Shown here: positions 23,201 to 32,800 of the stretch, one piece after another | Position numbering within the stretch: the first letter of the stretch is position 1 | How the letters are laid out: each line of letters begins with the position of its first letter | NCBI GenBank assembly: GCA_963978545.1 | Contig: OZ021731.1 | Span: forward strand, 26,922,093 to 26,986,092 | Length of the DNA stretch: 64,000 nucleotides | Origin: Linyphia triangularis | Lineage: Eukaryota > Arthropoda > Arachnida > Araneae > Linyphiidae | Reading direction: 5' to 3' | The notes under the pieces: model-generated | Seen by the model: the letters and a program-made list of their open reading frames with translations, nothing else | Databases searched by the model: none | What the model was told of the DNA's origin: nothing | Position numbers and translations under genes: made by a program

Positions 23201-25433
23201 ATGTCCAGAATACAGTTGACAAAAATTATTTTAAATTTATTTTCTTCTGTTAAAGATTCATCCACAGCTTTCAGCTTTATAGTCGAATTGATGCTGTTTC
23301 TTTCTGGCTCTAACTTCAGTTTCAATAAGAAGTTCTGTACACAATTCATGATTCTTTGCAAACTCATTGGCAGCAATTTTCATCTAATCTTATTTAAGGT
23401 TTTCTATAACTTTTTACCTTTGGTATGGTTTCTGATAACATCCTTACATAGTCTGATAAATGTATGTATACAGATTGCAATAGCTTTGCGATTGAATTTA
23501 TTTTAAATAAATATCATACCAAAGAATTACATCACCTATTTACTTTTTGCTAACCCTCTTGCTCTAACTTTAGTTTTTGCATCTTTGTTGATATATTTTA
23601 TTATTTGAAATAATACATAATAGATTTCGCAAAGGTGAAATCATAAAGATTTTAATGCATGTACTCTGCTTGACCACCTAGTAGCACTCAATGGTTTTAG
23701 AGTTAATTATGAAACAAATTTTTTTAGCATATCGCAATGCTTTGTCCAACCAGAAAAATGTGTAAAGTTCTTGTACAATTGAAAAAAAAAATTGTTTCAG
23801 TAGAAGACGATACGTCATCATTCACAACTAGGCTTAAAGAATGACGTTCAGAGCACATAAAATGTCCTTGGATATTGGTTACTTCCCTTGTTTACTTCTT
23901 TGATATTAGTTCTGTTGTCGTAGCCCTGTTCTCAAAGCACTTTAGCACAAACCCTAACTTTTCCAAGTGTGTCAGAATAAGTTCTGTCGAACTCTCTCCA
24001 ACAAAATTGCTAGCTTAAAAAAAGTTTATGAATTATTTCATATTTAAGATCATTTTACAAGAATCAATTTCATATTTATTTAGCAGTTAAATATGACAAC
24101 TCTTATTTTTAATGAAAAGCTGTTATATATGACATACATTTGATGTACAAAAGGCAATTTTTGTTATTTCGAAAATTTTGCTTAAAATTATGTCTCCCAT
24201 CAAATTTATCAATTCATCTTGTATATTATTACTACTTAAGTCACAAACTATTTAAACTTGCATTAAACTCTTCTTCTGTTATGTTTTTACAAAACAGAAT
24301 CAAACACGGGCACTCAGTCTTCTAACTTTAGGAAGTTTCCGTTACTATGTTGATACAAATGTTCAGTTGTTTCACGGAAAGATAAGCATCATGCGGTTAA
24401 TAGTCTAATTAGTGCCACAATTCATTTTAAAACTTCTTTCCAATGCTGAATTTCCATATTCATTGCTCGTTGATATTCAGCATCAATAGTTATTTCTGCT
24501 TCAATCGAAAGTCCAATTATTGTCTTGCTTTAAAAGCATATCTGTGATTTACAAACTTTTTTTATATTGTAAGAACTCTTGATTCCCCCAGTCAGAGTAG
24601 TCTTTTTTGGATCGGTCATTAATAACAAATGAACTAACAAATATATTTTGATTAATATAAATATATTCAGATTAAGTTTTGATTTTTCTGCTTATGTCGC
24701 CCTCTTATGGTGCTACTTCTCTGCATCATAACACTGCACAAGCTTGCTTATCTAATTTAACCTTTCAAACAAAGTCTTAACTAGTTATTTTTTCCATAGA
24801 AATTACAAATACCCAGATAACTTACATTTAATTATTATGATTCTATTCTAGAAGAAATCAAATGCTCAAACGTCCAGATATGTATATATACCAGCTGCTA
24901 TCAACTTAAAATGTGAGGTAAGAAATAAAAATATTAATTTATTACATAGTTAACAAGAAGTATTTTCCAAGAAATATGTAGTTTTCATAGCGTATTTTTT
25001 AAAAAATATTTTCAAGTTTTACTGCCTTTAAATTATTTGTCGTAAATTTTAATGGTTAATACACATTTTTTCATAAGTAAATATTTCTAAGCTGTTGAAT
25101 GATTGCAAACTTCTCTATGTTTTTTTTAATTTTTTTTTTCTTCAATTTTTTATTTTTTTATTACTAAGTTTTAAATGCATAACACTCAAAGTCAAAGATT
25201 TCAATCAATATTTTATCTAGCTCTGAATCCCAAATGATATTTAAAATAGGTTTATATTTGAAAAAATATACAAGCTGTTTGATTTTTACCATGTTCTTAT
25301 TTTCCAGAAACTGAGCAAAGATTTAGTAATCATGTTAGATCAAGATATAGAAGCAAAAGATTTCTTAGAAAAGATCCTGTTCATGTATAATAATCTGAGA
25401 AAAGAAGTTTCATGTGTACTGCCTTTCTGTTGA
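2274..25433 (+). CDS. FAAP100: FAAP100-like Fanconi anaemia core complex subunit
   Basis: Eleven exons join in frame to 834 codons plus TGA: 2274-2519, 4698-4801, 9758-10080, 11657-11956, 12642-12959, 16765-16974, 17785-17973, 19849-20256, 21701-21915, 24852-24917, 25308-25433. Every junction is GT/AG and phases agree (0,2,1,1,1,1,1,1,0,0). The start has a strong context (caccATGG) and an in-frame TAA at 2259. Human FAAP100 is 881 residues. From family knowledge, FAAP100 with FANCB and FANCL forms the catalytic part of the nuclear complex that monoubiquitinates FANCD2-FANCI at DNA crosslinks. Matches recalled along the protein: propeller-type strands GHPEGIVVYFLG (exon 4), VGAFGKLVFLTAEK (exon 5) and TMSGSLYLCEY (exon 6); GLPLADEIFHLLLEKS (exon 9); a YVYIPAAINLKCE segment (exon 10); and the C-terminal EKILFMYNNLR helix. 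Exon 2 and the 5-kb intron after it are the least certain parts. Identity rests on remembered similarity without alignment, so a FANCB-type propeller paralogue is the alternative. Confidence 0.87.
3462..3991 (+). mobile_element. Repeat family C, copy 1 (530 bp, inverted ends)
   Basis: Begins aatggacaattc and ends gaattgcccatt, so the termini are inverted repeats extending to about the gcattttttaa motif. Two other copies lie at 14501-15018 (inverted) and 41809-42335 (same orientation) with the same ends and length. A minus-strand open frame at 3580-3825 corresponds to a plus-strand frame at 14709-14909 in copy 2, but neither resembles a known protein. No clear target-site duplication was found. 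It lies in the first FAAP100 intron. Confidence 0.8.
5201..7208. mobile_element. Nested DNA elements (families D-short and D-core)
   Basis: Outer ends 5201-5221 and 7188-7208 are inverted repeats (tactcttctattagacaagta). Inside is a second inverted-repeat pair of about 44 bp, 5222-5264 and about 6916-6961 (ggtacagtacccc... and its complement). The 1.7-kb D-core therefore appears inserted in a short D-short MITE. The remaining D-short sequence, about 6962-7208, is similar to 51556-51763. An inverted D-core copy lies at 49645-50787. A 35-bp direct duplication occurs near 7044-7113. Open frames in the core (for example 5351-5653) resemble nothing I know. Confidence 0.65.
7988..8442 (-). mobile_element. 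SINE family A, copy 1
   Basis: tRNA-derived head at the right end. On the minus strand it reads gggccgcgtagcccagtcgg (box A-like) with a tRNA-like gcgagttcgggcctggg further in. The body is about 450 bp and the 3' end at the left is a (gaa)n tail. A perfect 12-bp target-site duplication, ttgcaacctcct, lies at 7976-7987 and 8443-8454, typical of LINE-driven insertion. Two further copies lie at 30586-31053 and 61813-62289. Confidence 0.92.
9146..9317. mobile_element. pogo/Tigger-type MITE, copy 1 (172 bp)
   Basis: Starts cagtcaaacctcgttaacgc and ends in the inverted form ...gcgttaacagggtttgactg, a terminal pattern typical of Tc1/mariner pogo-Tigger elements. The 3' flank is TA; the 5' flank is tg, perhaps a mutated TA. 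It has the same length as the copy at 59462-59633. No transposase is present. Confidence 0.8.
9398..9574 (+). mobile_element. SINE family B, copy 1 (177 bp)
   Basis: tRNA-like head with box A region agcggtatagtggttagcg and a perfect box B ggttcgagtcc at 9452-9462. It is followed by a conserved tail (cggcgcattatagccctcg ... caaccaa). Target-site duplications of 14 bp (9384-9397 and 9575-9588) match at 13 positions. It ends 183 bp upstream of FAAP100 exon 3. It is a retroposed tRNA relative, so I do not call it a functional tRNA gene. Confidence 0.9.
10860..11430. repeat. Dispersed repeat F-like fragments
   Basis: The stretch 11290-11425 (ending gtgatgttccataccccta) is similar to the reverse complement of about 43075-43200. 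The preceding 10.9-11.1 kb has a degenerate inverted arrangement around cagcttaactcccgaac. No coding sequence is seen. It lies in the FAAP100 intron before exon 4. Confidence 0.4.
13558..14251 (+). mobile_element. hAT element, 694 bp, with transposase C-terminal remnant
   Basis: Ends cagcgttagccac / gtggcgaacgctg are inverted repeats, followed inward by a cggcccgcgggcc motif frequent in hAT elements. A perfect 8-bp target duplication tgttagac lies at 13550-13557 and 14252-14259. A short plus-strand frame near 13770-13886 (RNNLTESHLDNLLKF, then a stop) resembles the last segment of hAT transposases, so this is an internally deleted copy. A related copy in reverse orientation lies at 50844-51547. 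Located in the intron after FAAP100 exon 5. Confidence 0.87.
14501..15018 (-). mobile_element. Repeat family C, copy 2 (518 bp)
   Basis: Inverted copy of the 3462-3991 repeat. It starts aatggacaattcccgcat and ends atgcgggaattgtccatt, so its ends are better preserved than in copy 1. It lies in the intron before FAAP100 exon 6. Confidence 0.82.
16484..16588 (+). pseudogene. Duplicated, broken copy of the FAAP100 exon 6 acceptor and 5' end
   Basis: About 105 bp closely repeats 16706-16806: the upstream pyrimidine tract, the AG acceptor (16541-16542) and the first 15 or so codons of exon 6. In the phase required after exon 5, the copy reads LFLIVTMSGILYLGDD and then TAA at 16593-16595. Use of this acceptor would truncate FAAP100. 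The real exon begins at 16765. AT-rich short repeats between the copies suggest local slippage or tandem duplication. Confidence 0.85.
18505..19320 (+). mobile_element. 5'-truncated non-LTR retrotransposon, reverse transcriptase end
   Basis: The frame from about 18510 reads through the last part of a non-LTR reverse transcriptase: LEDLDFANDIVWMSSRF (the usual FADD active-site motif is FAND), then an INENKTKIM segment, a DSFTYL motif and the post-RT region to 18936. After a stop, further frames to about 19310 resemble the C-terminal tail of such elements. The catalytic change, stops and 5' truncation show that it is dead. Same strand as FAAP100, in the intron between exons 7 and 8. Confidence 0.8.
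22830..24620 (-). pseudogene. Decayed hAT (ZMYM1-like) transposase
   Basis: Minus-strand frames broken by several stops and frameshifts. The best block, 22848-23048, contains TAVAQRILLTSPVSVA and FSKLKLIKHYL, typical of the C-terminal dimerisation region of hAT transposases. Further upstream (higher coordinates), minus-strand reading gives pieces resembling the middle of such proteins (about 23100-23400) and, near 24190-24620, an IQDELINLMG-type motif and an N-terminal segment. No terminal repeats were delimited. It fills most of the FAAP100 intron between exons 9 and 10. Confidence 0.6.
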
Positions 25434-25486
25434 ATGAATATAAGAAATTTTAATAATTGCAAGTATTTAAGTTTATCTTGTTTGTT

Positions 25487-25492
25487 AATAAA
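25487..25492 (+). terminator. FAAP100 polyadenylation signal
   Basis: Canonical AATAAA 54 bp after the FAAP100 stop codon (25431-25433), followed by T-rich sequence. It is the first such signal after the stop, so the 3' UTR is probably short. Confidence 0.6.
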
Positions 25493-26776
25493 TTATTTTG
25501 TTAATATTGTTTGTCAATGCAACAGGATTTATACACCAACTGGAAATGGGTTTTATTTTTCCAATCACTTGAAAAATTGAAGTTTTAGAACTTTACTATT
25601 AAAATTTTGGGTCTAAGTTACATTAGTGATTTATTTCTTTTTAATATTTTCAAATTAATAACGGACATAAAAAAACTATACTTGCATTCGTCTACATTGC
25701 AATTTTTTTTTAGCCTTTGATCAAAACCTAGATACTAAAATGTTGTCTTGTCAGTATAATGTTATTCCTGATGAAGACATTTAAATCTGCAATGGGTAGA
25801 ATAAAAATGCACTAAGTAATGAGAGATTACCACAGGAGTGAAAATCTTTAGCGCCATTATGGTAGCAATGCGAGAGTGCATCTGCAAAACAAATACAATG
25901 ACTTGAAATTAAAAATTACTTATTCTCAAAATAAGAGGGGAACAAATAGTTTCAAAGTTTTATTTGGTTAAAGTTATATACTATTAGTTGATAAATAATG
26001 GAAATACATTAATATTCAGCTTTTTTGCTTGGAACCTATACAATTAGACATTAAAGTGTTACTACATGTATTTTTTCATTAACTTTATTCAAAGTTAGAA
26101 GCATTTAAAATATATTTCCATAGTTAAGCCAATGCTTGACAGGCATAGTTCTACATATATCCCTATTGAAGTTTGGCTGTTTTCATCCCTGGCACAGTTT
26201 AAAAATTCAAATGGTAGGGTGTTGGGCAAAAAGATATCTCCTGTCAAATGAAAAGAATGTGTTCCAAACAAGTTTAAAAAGACAATCTAAATTTACTAAT
26301 TTCATCATAAATATTCAAACAAATATAACATTTTGAATTAATTCCACGTTAAATTAAAAAAAAATTATATCAAAGAAAACAGAATTTCATATGGAAAAAA
26401 ATTCAAATATTCTACATTGAATTTAGTAAGTTGGGCTTGAATTTATGAAAATGTTTGTCATTATCATGGTGGTTTGTTACAATGCTGCAAATTAGTTAAC
26501 TTTTCTTATCTAATCAGTTCAATGTAGAATTTGAATAGGTCAATCATCAAGTTAACTAAAACTTAAAAATATAATTCAATTTTTTTAATTTTTTTTTTTT
26601 TTATACTTTATAGAGTACACAAAGACAACTTGCAAAGTTGTCATTAGTGACAAGATTTTCAATGAAAGGACTTATCCTTTAAAAAGTTACTATAAAATTC
26701 ATTATATAATTGCTAAAAAAAGTTTACCACAAGTAAAATGTATGGACAAATGAAACAAATGTGTATTACATAAATA
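25493..26776. other. Intergenic interval between convergent genes
   Basis: Separates the FAAP100 and TRIP4 3' ends. It is AT-rich, and I see no conserved open frame, RNA gene or repeat related to the families in this window. Confidence 0.5.
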
Positions 26777-26782
26777 TTTATT
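26777..26782 (-). terminator. TRIP4 polyadenylation signal
   Basis: Plus-strand tttatt, that is AATAAA on the minus strand, about 70 bp beyond the TRIP4 stop codon at 26852-26854. Confidence 0.55.
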
Positions 26783-26851
26783 TCTTTTGACTTACAAATA
26801 TGTATTTCTTAACAAAATAATAAAAGTGAAAATAACTCGAGACCATATATT

Positions 26852-29800
26852 TCACTGGTTGATTTTTCTCAAAGTTTTCTTGGCTGCTTGATGAATATTG
26901 CTTTCCAATTTAACTGTAAAAATAACACATTTCGAAATAATTATAGGTGAAAAAATAATTTATTTAAAAACTCGATAAATACTTTAAATAGCATTTATCC
27001 AGTAACATTTAATACAGACTAATCACTATTGTAGTGGAAAGTAAATCTTGCAAAACAAAGTAGAACTTTTTTATTTTTCAATTTCATTCAAACTTTAATG
27101 ACTAATACTTAGTTATGATTGTAAATAGAAACTAATAATAATAATAATAAAACCATCAAAATCAATCCCATAAGGCTACTCAATGCTAGCTTCCAACTGT
27201 GAAATTAATTTTCTAAAGAACGATAATCATTTTAGACTAATTCTCTGTCACTACATAATTTAAATATCTCTCTTGGCAAACTCTGCGCTCTGGGCAAAGC
27301 AGCCGTAAAATCACACATTAAAGATCTGATGCATGAAAACAAATTTTCGAAGGTCCTTAAAAAATATTATTTACAGGGTTTCTGCCCAAATAAAATGTCA
27401 CAAATCCATGACTTTTCAAGACTAAAGCAAATAATTTTCCATGACTCAAGATATCAAATCACAAAAAAAAAAAAAAAAATAACCTATATGAATTTTACTA
27501 ACACGAATATAGTAAGTAAATCAATGTACCATAAAATGATTTTTATAAAGTTTTATTTTAAGTTAAGTAAAAAATCCTTGTTTCAGTAACTTCTAAATCA
27601 GAAGAAAAAGGGAATTTTTTTTTTCTATTCTTTAATATTTCAGTGTTAAAAAAGCTAATCAGTCTTTAATAATAAAGAAATATTTGAAGAAAGAATAAGT
27701 CAATAATAAAAAATTATATATCTTCAAAAATCAAATGTTTTAATATCAACAATGTAAAACAGAAGAAAAAAGATTCAAACAAAGTCTAAAAAATATAAAC
27801 ACAAATTGATAAAAACTGTTCATTTCAGTTCTCATATTATGAAATTTTTTTCACCTGTGAGACCCTACTCGTGTGATGTCAGAAATTTGGAGTTCAGAAA
27901 TGTTTTCCTTGGTTAACTGCGGCCGTTGTTTCCGTCAAAATGTAAATAAAAACATAGAGGAACTTTCAATGAGCTGAATAGCCATCATGGTGTTTATGAC
28001 GTCACAGTTATGTAATAAAATGTTTAGAAATCCCTGAAATTCACTGTATTTCCATGACTTATGGCAATTTTTTTGCTCAAAATCATGACTTTCCATGACA
28101 AAATTAGCCCTATGTCCAAATTCCTGACTTTCCATGACATTTCCTGACTTTCCATATGCGTGGAAATCGTGTATTTAGGTTTTTAAAAGTCATTGATTTG
28201 GGAACCCAGAACAAGATGCAACACCATCGAATTCGCCACTGATATGGTTAAAGATTATGACAATTCCTCATATCACATATGAAAGGGTTAAAAGCATTAG
28301 AAATGGATTTATGTTATGTGGAGTAGCAAACGTTTGCTTGCTCTGTTGACGTGATGTTTTTCAAAAAAATGGAAGAGCTAAGTTGCTAATAATCGAATCT
28401 CCCATCTTCAGTAGAAAAAATCACTGTTTTTTTTTTTTTTACAAATTCCACTTAATGATAAGTAATATATAATATCAAAACTTTGGTAGTTATTTGATGC
28501 ATTTGTTAAGTATTTCATTTTAACTGTCTAATACACAAGTATCCTTATCCAATTAACTTTCTGCTTTTTCAATTCTCTGCTCTTTAACCAGATTTTTGAA
28601 TAACTGGTTTATCTTCGGTCTCAGTTAGGACGGTTAAGGAAGAATCTACTATACATCTGAATAGGGAAAAAAAAGAATCTAGACTTACATATCTTATGCT
28701 TTCCTTTCATAGGAAACTTGATAGCCAACTGTTGAGCATTTTCGCAGATAAATACATAAGGAGAAGCGATTATACCATTGGGATACTGCAAAAAAAATTA
28801 TAAATATACATGAAAGGTCATTATGAAAGCCTACCCCAATCATTTATCCATTAATATATAATTTGTTTCAGCAATTAAATTTACTCCTCTTGTGAAATAC
28901 ACAATTTCTTTACCAAAATTGGGAAAAGATTGATTGATTTTTTTGCTTTTTAAGTACTCAAAACAATAAAAGAATTTTAGTTTTATGATCTACTGAACAA
29001 ATTTAAATCATGAATTTTTCTATGGGTATCCTGACGATTACAGATAATTTTAAGCACTTATTTCAAACTTCTTGACCATAATCTCGTGAAATAGTGACAA
29101 TTCAAACTTCCCAAACAGAAATAACTACACTTATTATAATGGATTTAACTTAAGCCAAATTTGTTTTAATACTCGTTGACAATATTGCAGTATACTAAGC
29201 ATACTTGTTGGTTGAAGTAGATAGATTATAGTCGAGTTTTTGGTACTCAAAAGGTGGTTTAAAGTCTGGGATTGCAATTTTTAATCTAAATGACATGTGT
29301 GATGAATAAATTTTTTTATTTTTACACTACAATCAGAAAGTGTTCCATAACTTTTTACTTTTAAGTGAAGCAGATAAATGTAAAAACAATTATGGGCAAG
29401 TGCAGTGAGTATTCTAAAAAAATTAAGTAGGAAGTTATCTAGAGATAATTCCAAAAATTTCAGGATTATTTTAGGGATAATTTCAAAATATTTCTTTTAA
29501 AACTAACATATACTCTTAGCAGACATATACTTTTGAAATCATGTTTCAATACCAGTGTAAAACTGTCAATTTTCAAAACTTTTTATGTCAAACAACTTTT
29601 CAACAATACAACAGATATATATAATCAAACACTTATACTATTTTTTAATTAATTTCACTTATTTAAATTTTATGTAATGTTCAAAGTACTTTAAAAAGAA
29701 TACTGCTTCAACTTTAAAACTTAAACTAACATGAGTTTGGTTACATTTCAAATTGTTCGTCAATAATTAAAACTTCAGGAAATATTTTCTCTTCCGGAGA

Positions 29801-32800
29801 AATATCTGGGTTTTTTTCAGGGTTTTGGAGAAAAATTGGGGAAATTTTCGAGGTTCCTAAAAATTTTTTTTTTGGAATAAGGAACTTGCACAAGTGAGGA
29901 AAATGAAATTTTTTGTATTTTCTAGTGTTATCCAACGGATATATTTAAGCAATGCAATTATTTTTAATCTTTATGCTTTGAATTAATCAAAAATCGAATT
30001 TGAAATCAAAGCAAAAGTCACAAGACCAAAAACGCATAAAAAAAGTAGTTACGCATAGATTCTGCCAAAAATCAGAGAAGGAAAATCACTTCCTCCTCAT
30101 TTAAAACATTTTTAGACTGGTTCATCATCTGCGCATTGACATCACATGCAAAAGTATATTTTTCCTGCCAAATCGCAAAGTGAAAAACTAACTATTTTTT
30201 TTAACTATCCGAGCTCAAATTTTTTAAAGAATAGTATTGTTTTTCATGATTTTTTCTCTACTTTTATTTAAAAATAAAACCAAAAAACATGAAAGTTCCT
30301 CATTATCAAAAAATTTAAGTAAAATTTTAGGGAGAAAAAAATTCCAAAGAATGTTAGGAATTTTAGGGGGAATGCGACCCCTGAATTACCTACACATAAA
30401 GCAAATAAAAAATAAACGCAATTATTGACTTTAGAGAATTCTTACCCGAGTTTTATATTCTTCCTGAGGTAAGCAGTCCACTAAATCAACACAACCCAAT
30501 AAACATCCTGCAGGATAAGTTTTAGGGAATTCACAACCACCTGGAAAGAAGAACACAAACAATGAAAACAAAGACCGTAACCATTCTTCTTCTTCTTATC
30601 AAGGACTATGGGGACTAAGGCACCTCTGCTTAAGCATTTTGTACCAACCCCATATCCAGTACAGATCAGTAGTGGGCAGTACTGCACAGGATGTAAGCGC
30701 ACACTCGCGAGAGGGAGTGCGCAAGTCTACCTATAGCCACAGAAGAGTTCATTTCTACCTCTTTCGGTAGCTACCCGGTAGATGGCAGCACTACCGACCA
30801 TATGTGGAACTTCTTAATTTAGAGGCAATACCAAGCAGAAGATTCCACCAGAAGAGTTAGCTTTGCCACCCCCAGAGGTATTGATTTGTATGGGAACTTG
30901 GAGGACTTTGCGACCATGACTGATTTAAAGTGCTCCAGTCACCATTAGCGAACACGGCGGTCTTTAGTCGGTCCCAGGCCCGAACTCCCAACCTCAGGGC
31001 TTGCAACCTTCTAGTTGCGAGAATGATACTCTCCCGACTGGGCTACGCGGCCCGACCGTAACCATTACTTTTAATTACAACACATTTTAGCTTCTACACT
31101 AGTGAAGTGAAAAGCTTATATAAAAGCTCTCAGCCCAAGGTCAACAATTAAAGGTCTTGACTAGATGCAAATTTCTGAACAAAATTCAACCAGAAATACC
31201 GGAAATGTCAATTTCTAATTCAGATGAGCCTAAACTATAAATAATACAGGTAAATCAGTTTGAAGGGCTCGATAAGATTATTAGGATTATATAAAAGTCA
31301 ACAGGAAATACTTTTAAGTTTGAATGGGTGTTTCAAGTAGCTCTTATCTTGACTCTAAATATTAATACCTGATAAGAACCTAGATATTTAGGGATCGGTT
31401 TTCTTGCCAAGTTTATCGCCAAACTGAAATTGACCAGATTTTTGTTTTTAGAAAAGTTTAAAACAGGCAGGGGTTTTGATATATTTCATTAATCTTTACA
31501 AGGAAATTTGTCAGTAATTAGATGCCACCAATCATATGTGCTTAATTTCTAGACCAAATACACTGCCGTAAAAGATATGAAAGCAGCTTTTTAGTGACGA
31601 TGTCTGTTTTAATCCCACTTGTTTAGCACCTATAATGCATTTTGGCGAGACGTTTTCACAGCCATATCTACAATTTTCAGGCCTCTGTAAGACTAGCAAG
31701 TGCATTAAAAAGCAATTGAAAGTTATTAAAAGTTTGTTTAATACACCATTATTAAATTGTTGTAGACACCACTGCCAAAATAATTATCTTGAAAAGCAGG
31801 TTCTAAAAAAGATTTTACGACAAAATATATTTTTAAAAAAAGTAAATTTAGAAGGTATTTAATGCAATTATTTAAAAAAATTTCAATAGTCATTTCTATT
31901 GATTTGCATAGGATATATTGAATAAATAATGCAGTATTTTTAAGGTTTTTTTTTTTTTTTTTTTTTTTTAACTAATTTTTGATGCCACTGAATTTTTTCT
32001 TTTATTATGGAAACGATTTAATTTGCTTCCAACATTATCAAATAATTATAAAGAAATACCTTGTATTTGTAAGAAATTTTTAAACATCTGCAACAATTGA
32101 GCATCCATCTAGCACTGATAAAAAAAAAAAGTAAGGAATTCAAATAAAAATCGATTTTTAAAAGTAATAATTTCCAGATTTCCTGTTAGTAATGAAAATT
32201 CAATACTTAAAATGTCAGGCATGTACACTTTTACCTATATATATATTTTTTTTTACACTAAAATGCCAATTTTTCTAACTTTGACCTGTTGTACTAAAAT
32301 TTTCACTAGCAATTCTGAACATAAAAAAAAAAATCTGCGTCTAATAAGGATATTATGTACTTTTGACTGAGTAGAGCAACTAAATATATTAATTATTTAG
32401 TGAACTTACTTATAACATGGCGATAAGTATTTTCAATGTCAGCAATTTCTTGTTTGGTAGGAACTTTTCCTGCTGCATGTATCCATAGGCGTCCTCTATA
32501 ACTTGTATACCAGACTCTCCCTTCATGTCTTGACAAATAAAAATAAAAGATTTAACACTACTATAATACATCTAGTGAATTACATTTATAACTGAGAAAA
32601 ATGCTGATACAATTTAAAATTTTACAATAAAAAGTCAATAATAATTAAAAAGATAAACTGCATAAGAATTCGTATGAATAAATTAGAAAAATTACAAAGG
32701 GCACAATGGTTTTCTAAAACAATTAGGTAGAAAGTTTAGGGATAGTTTCAAATTTCAGAAACATTATAGGGATAATCTTTAAAAAATTTTAGGTATAATT

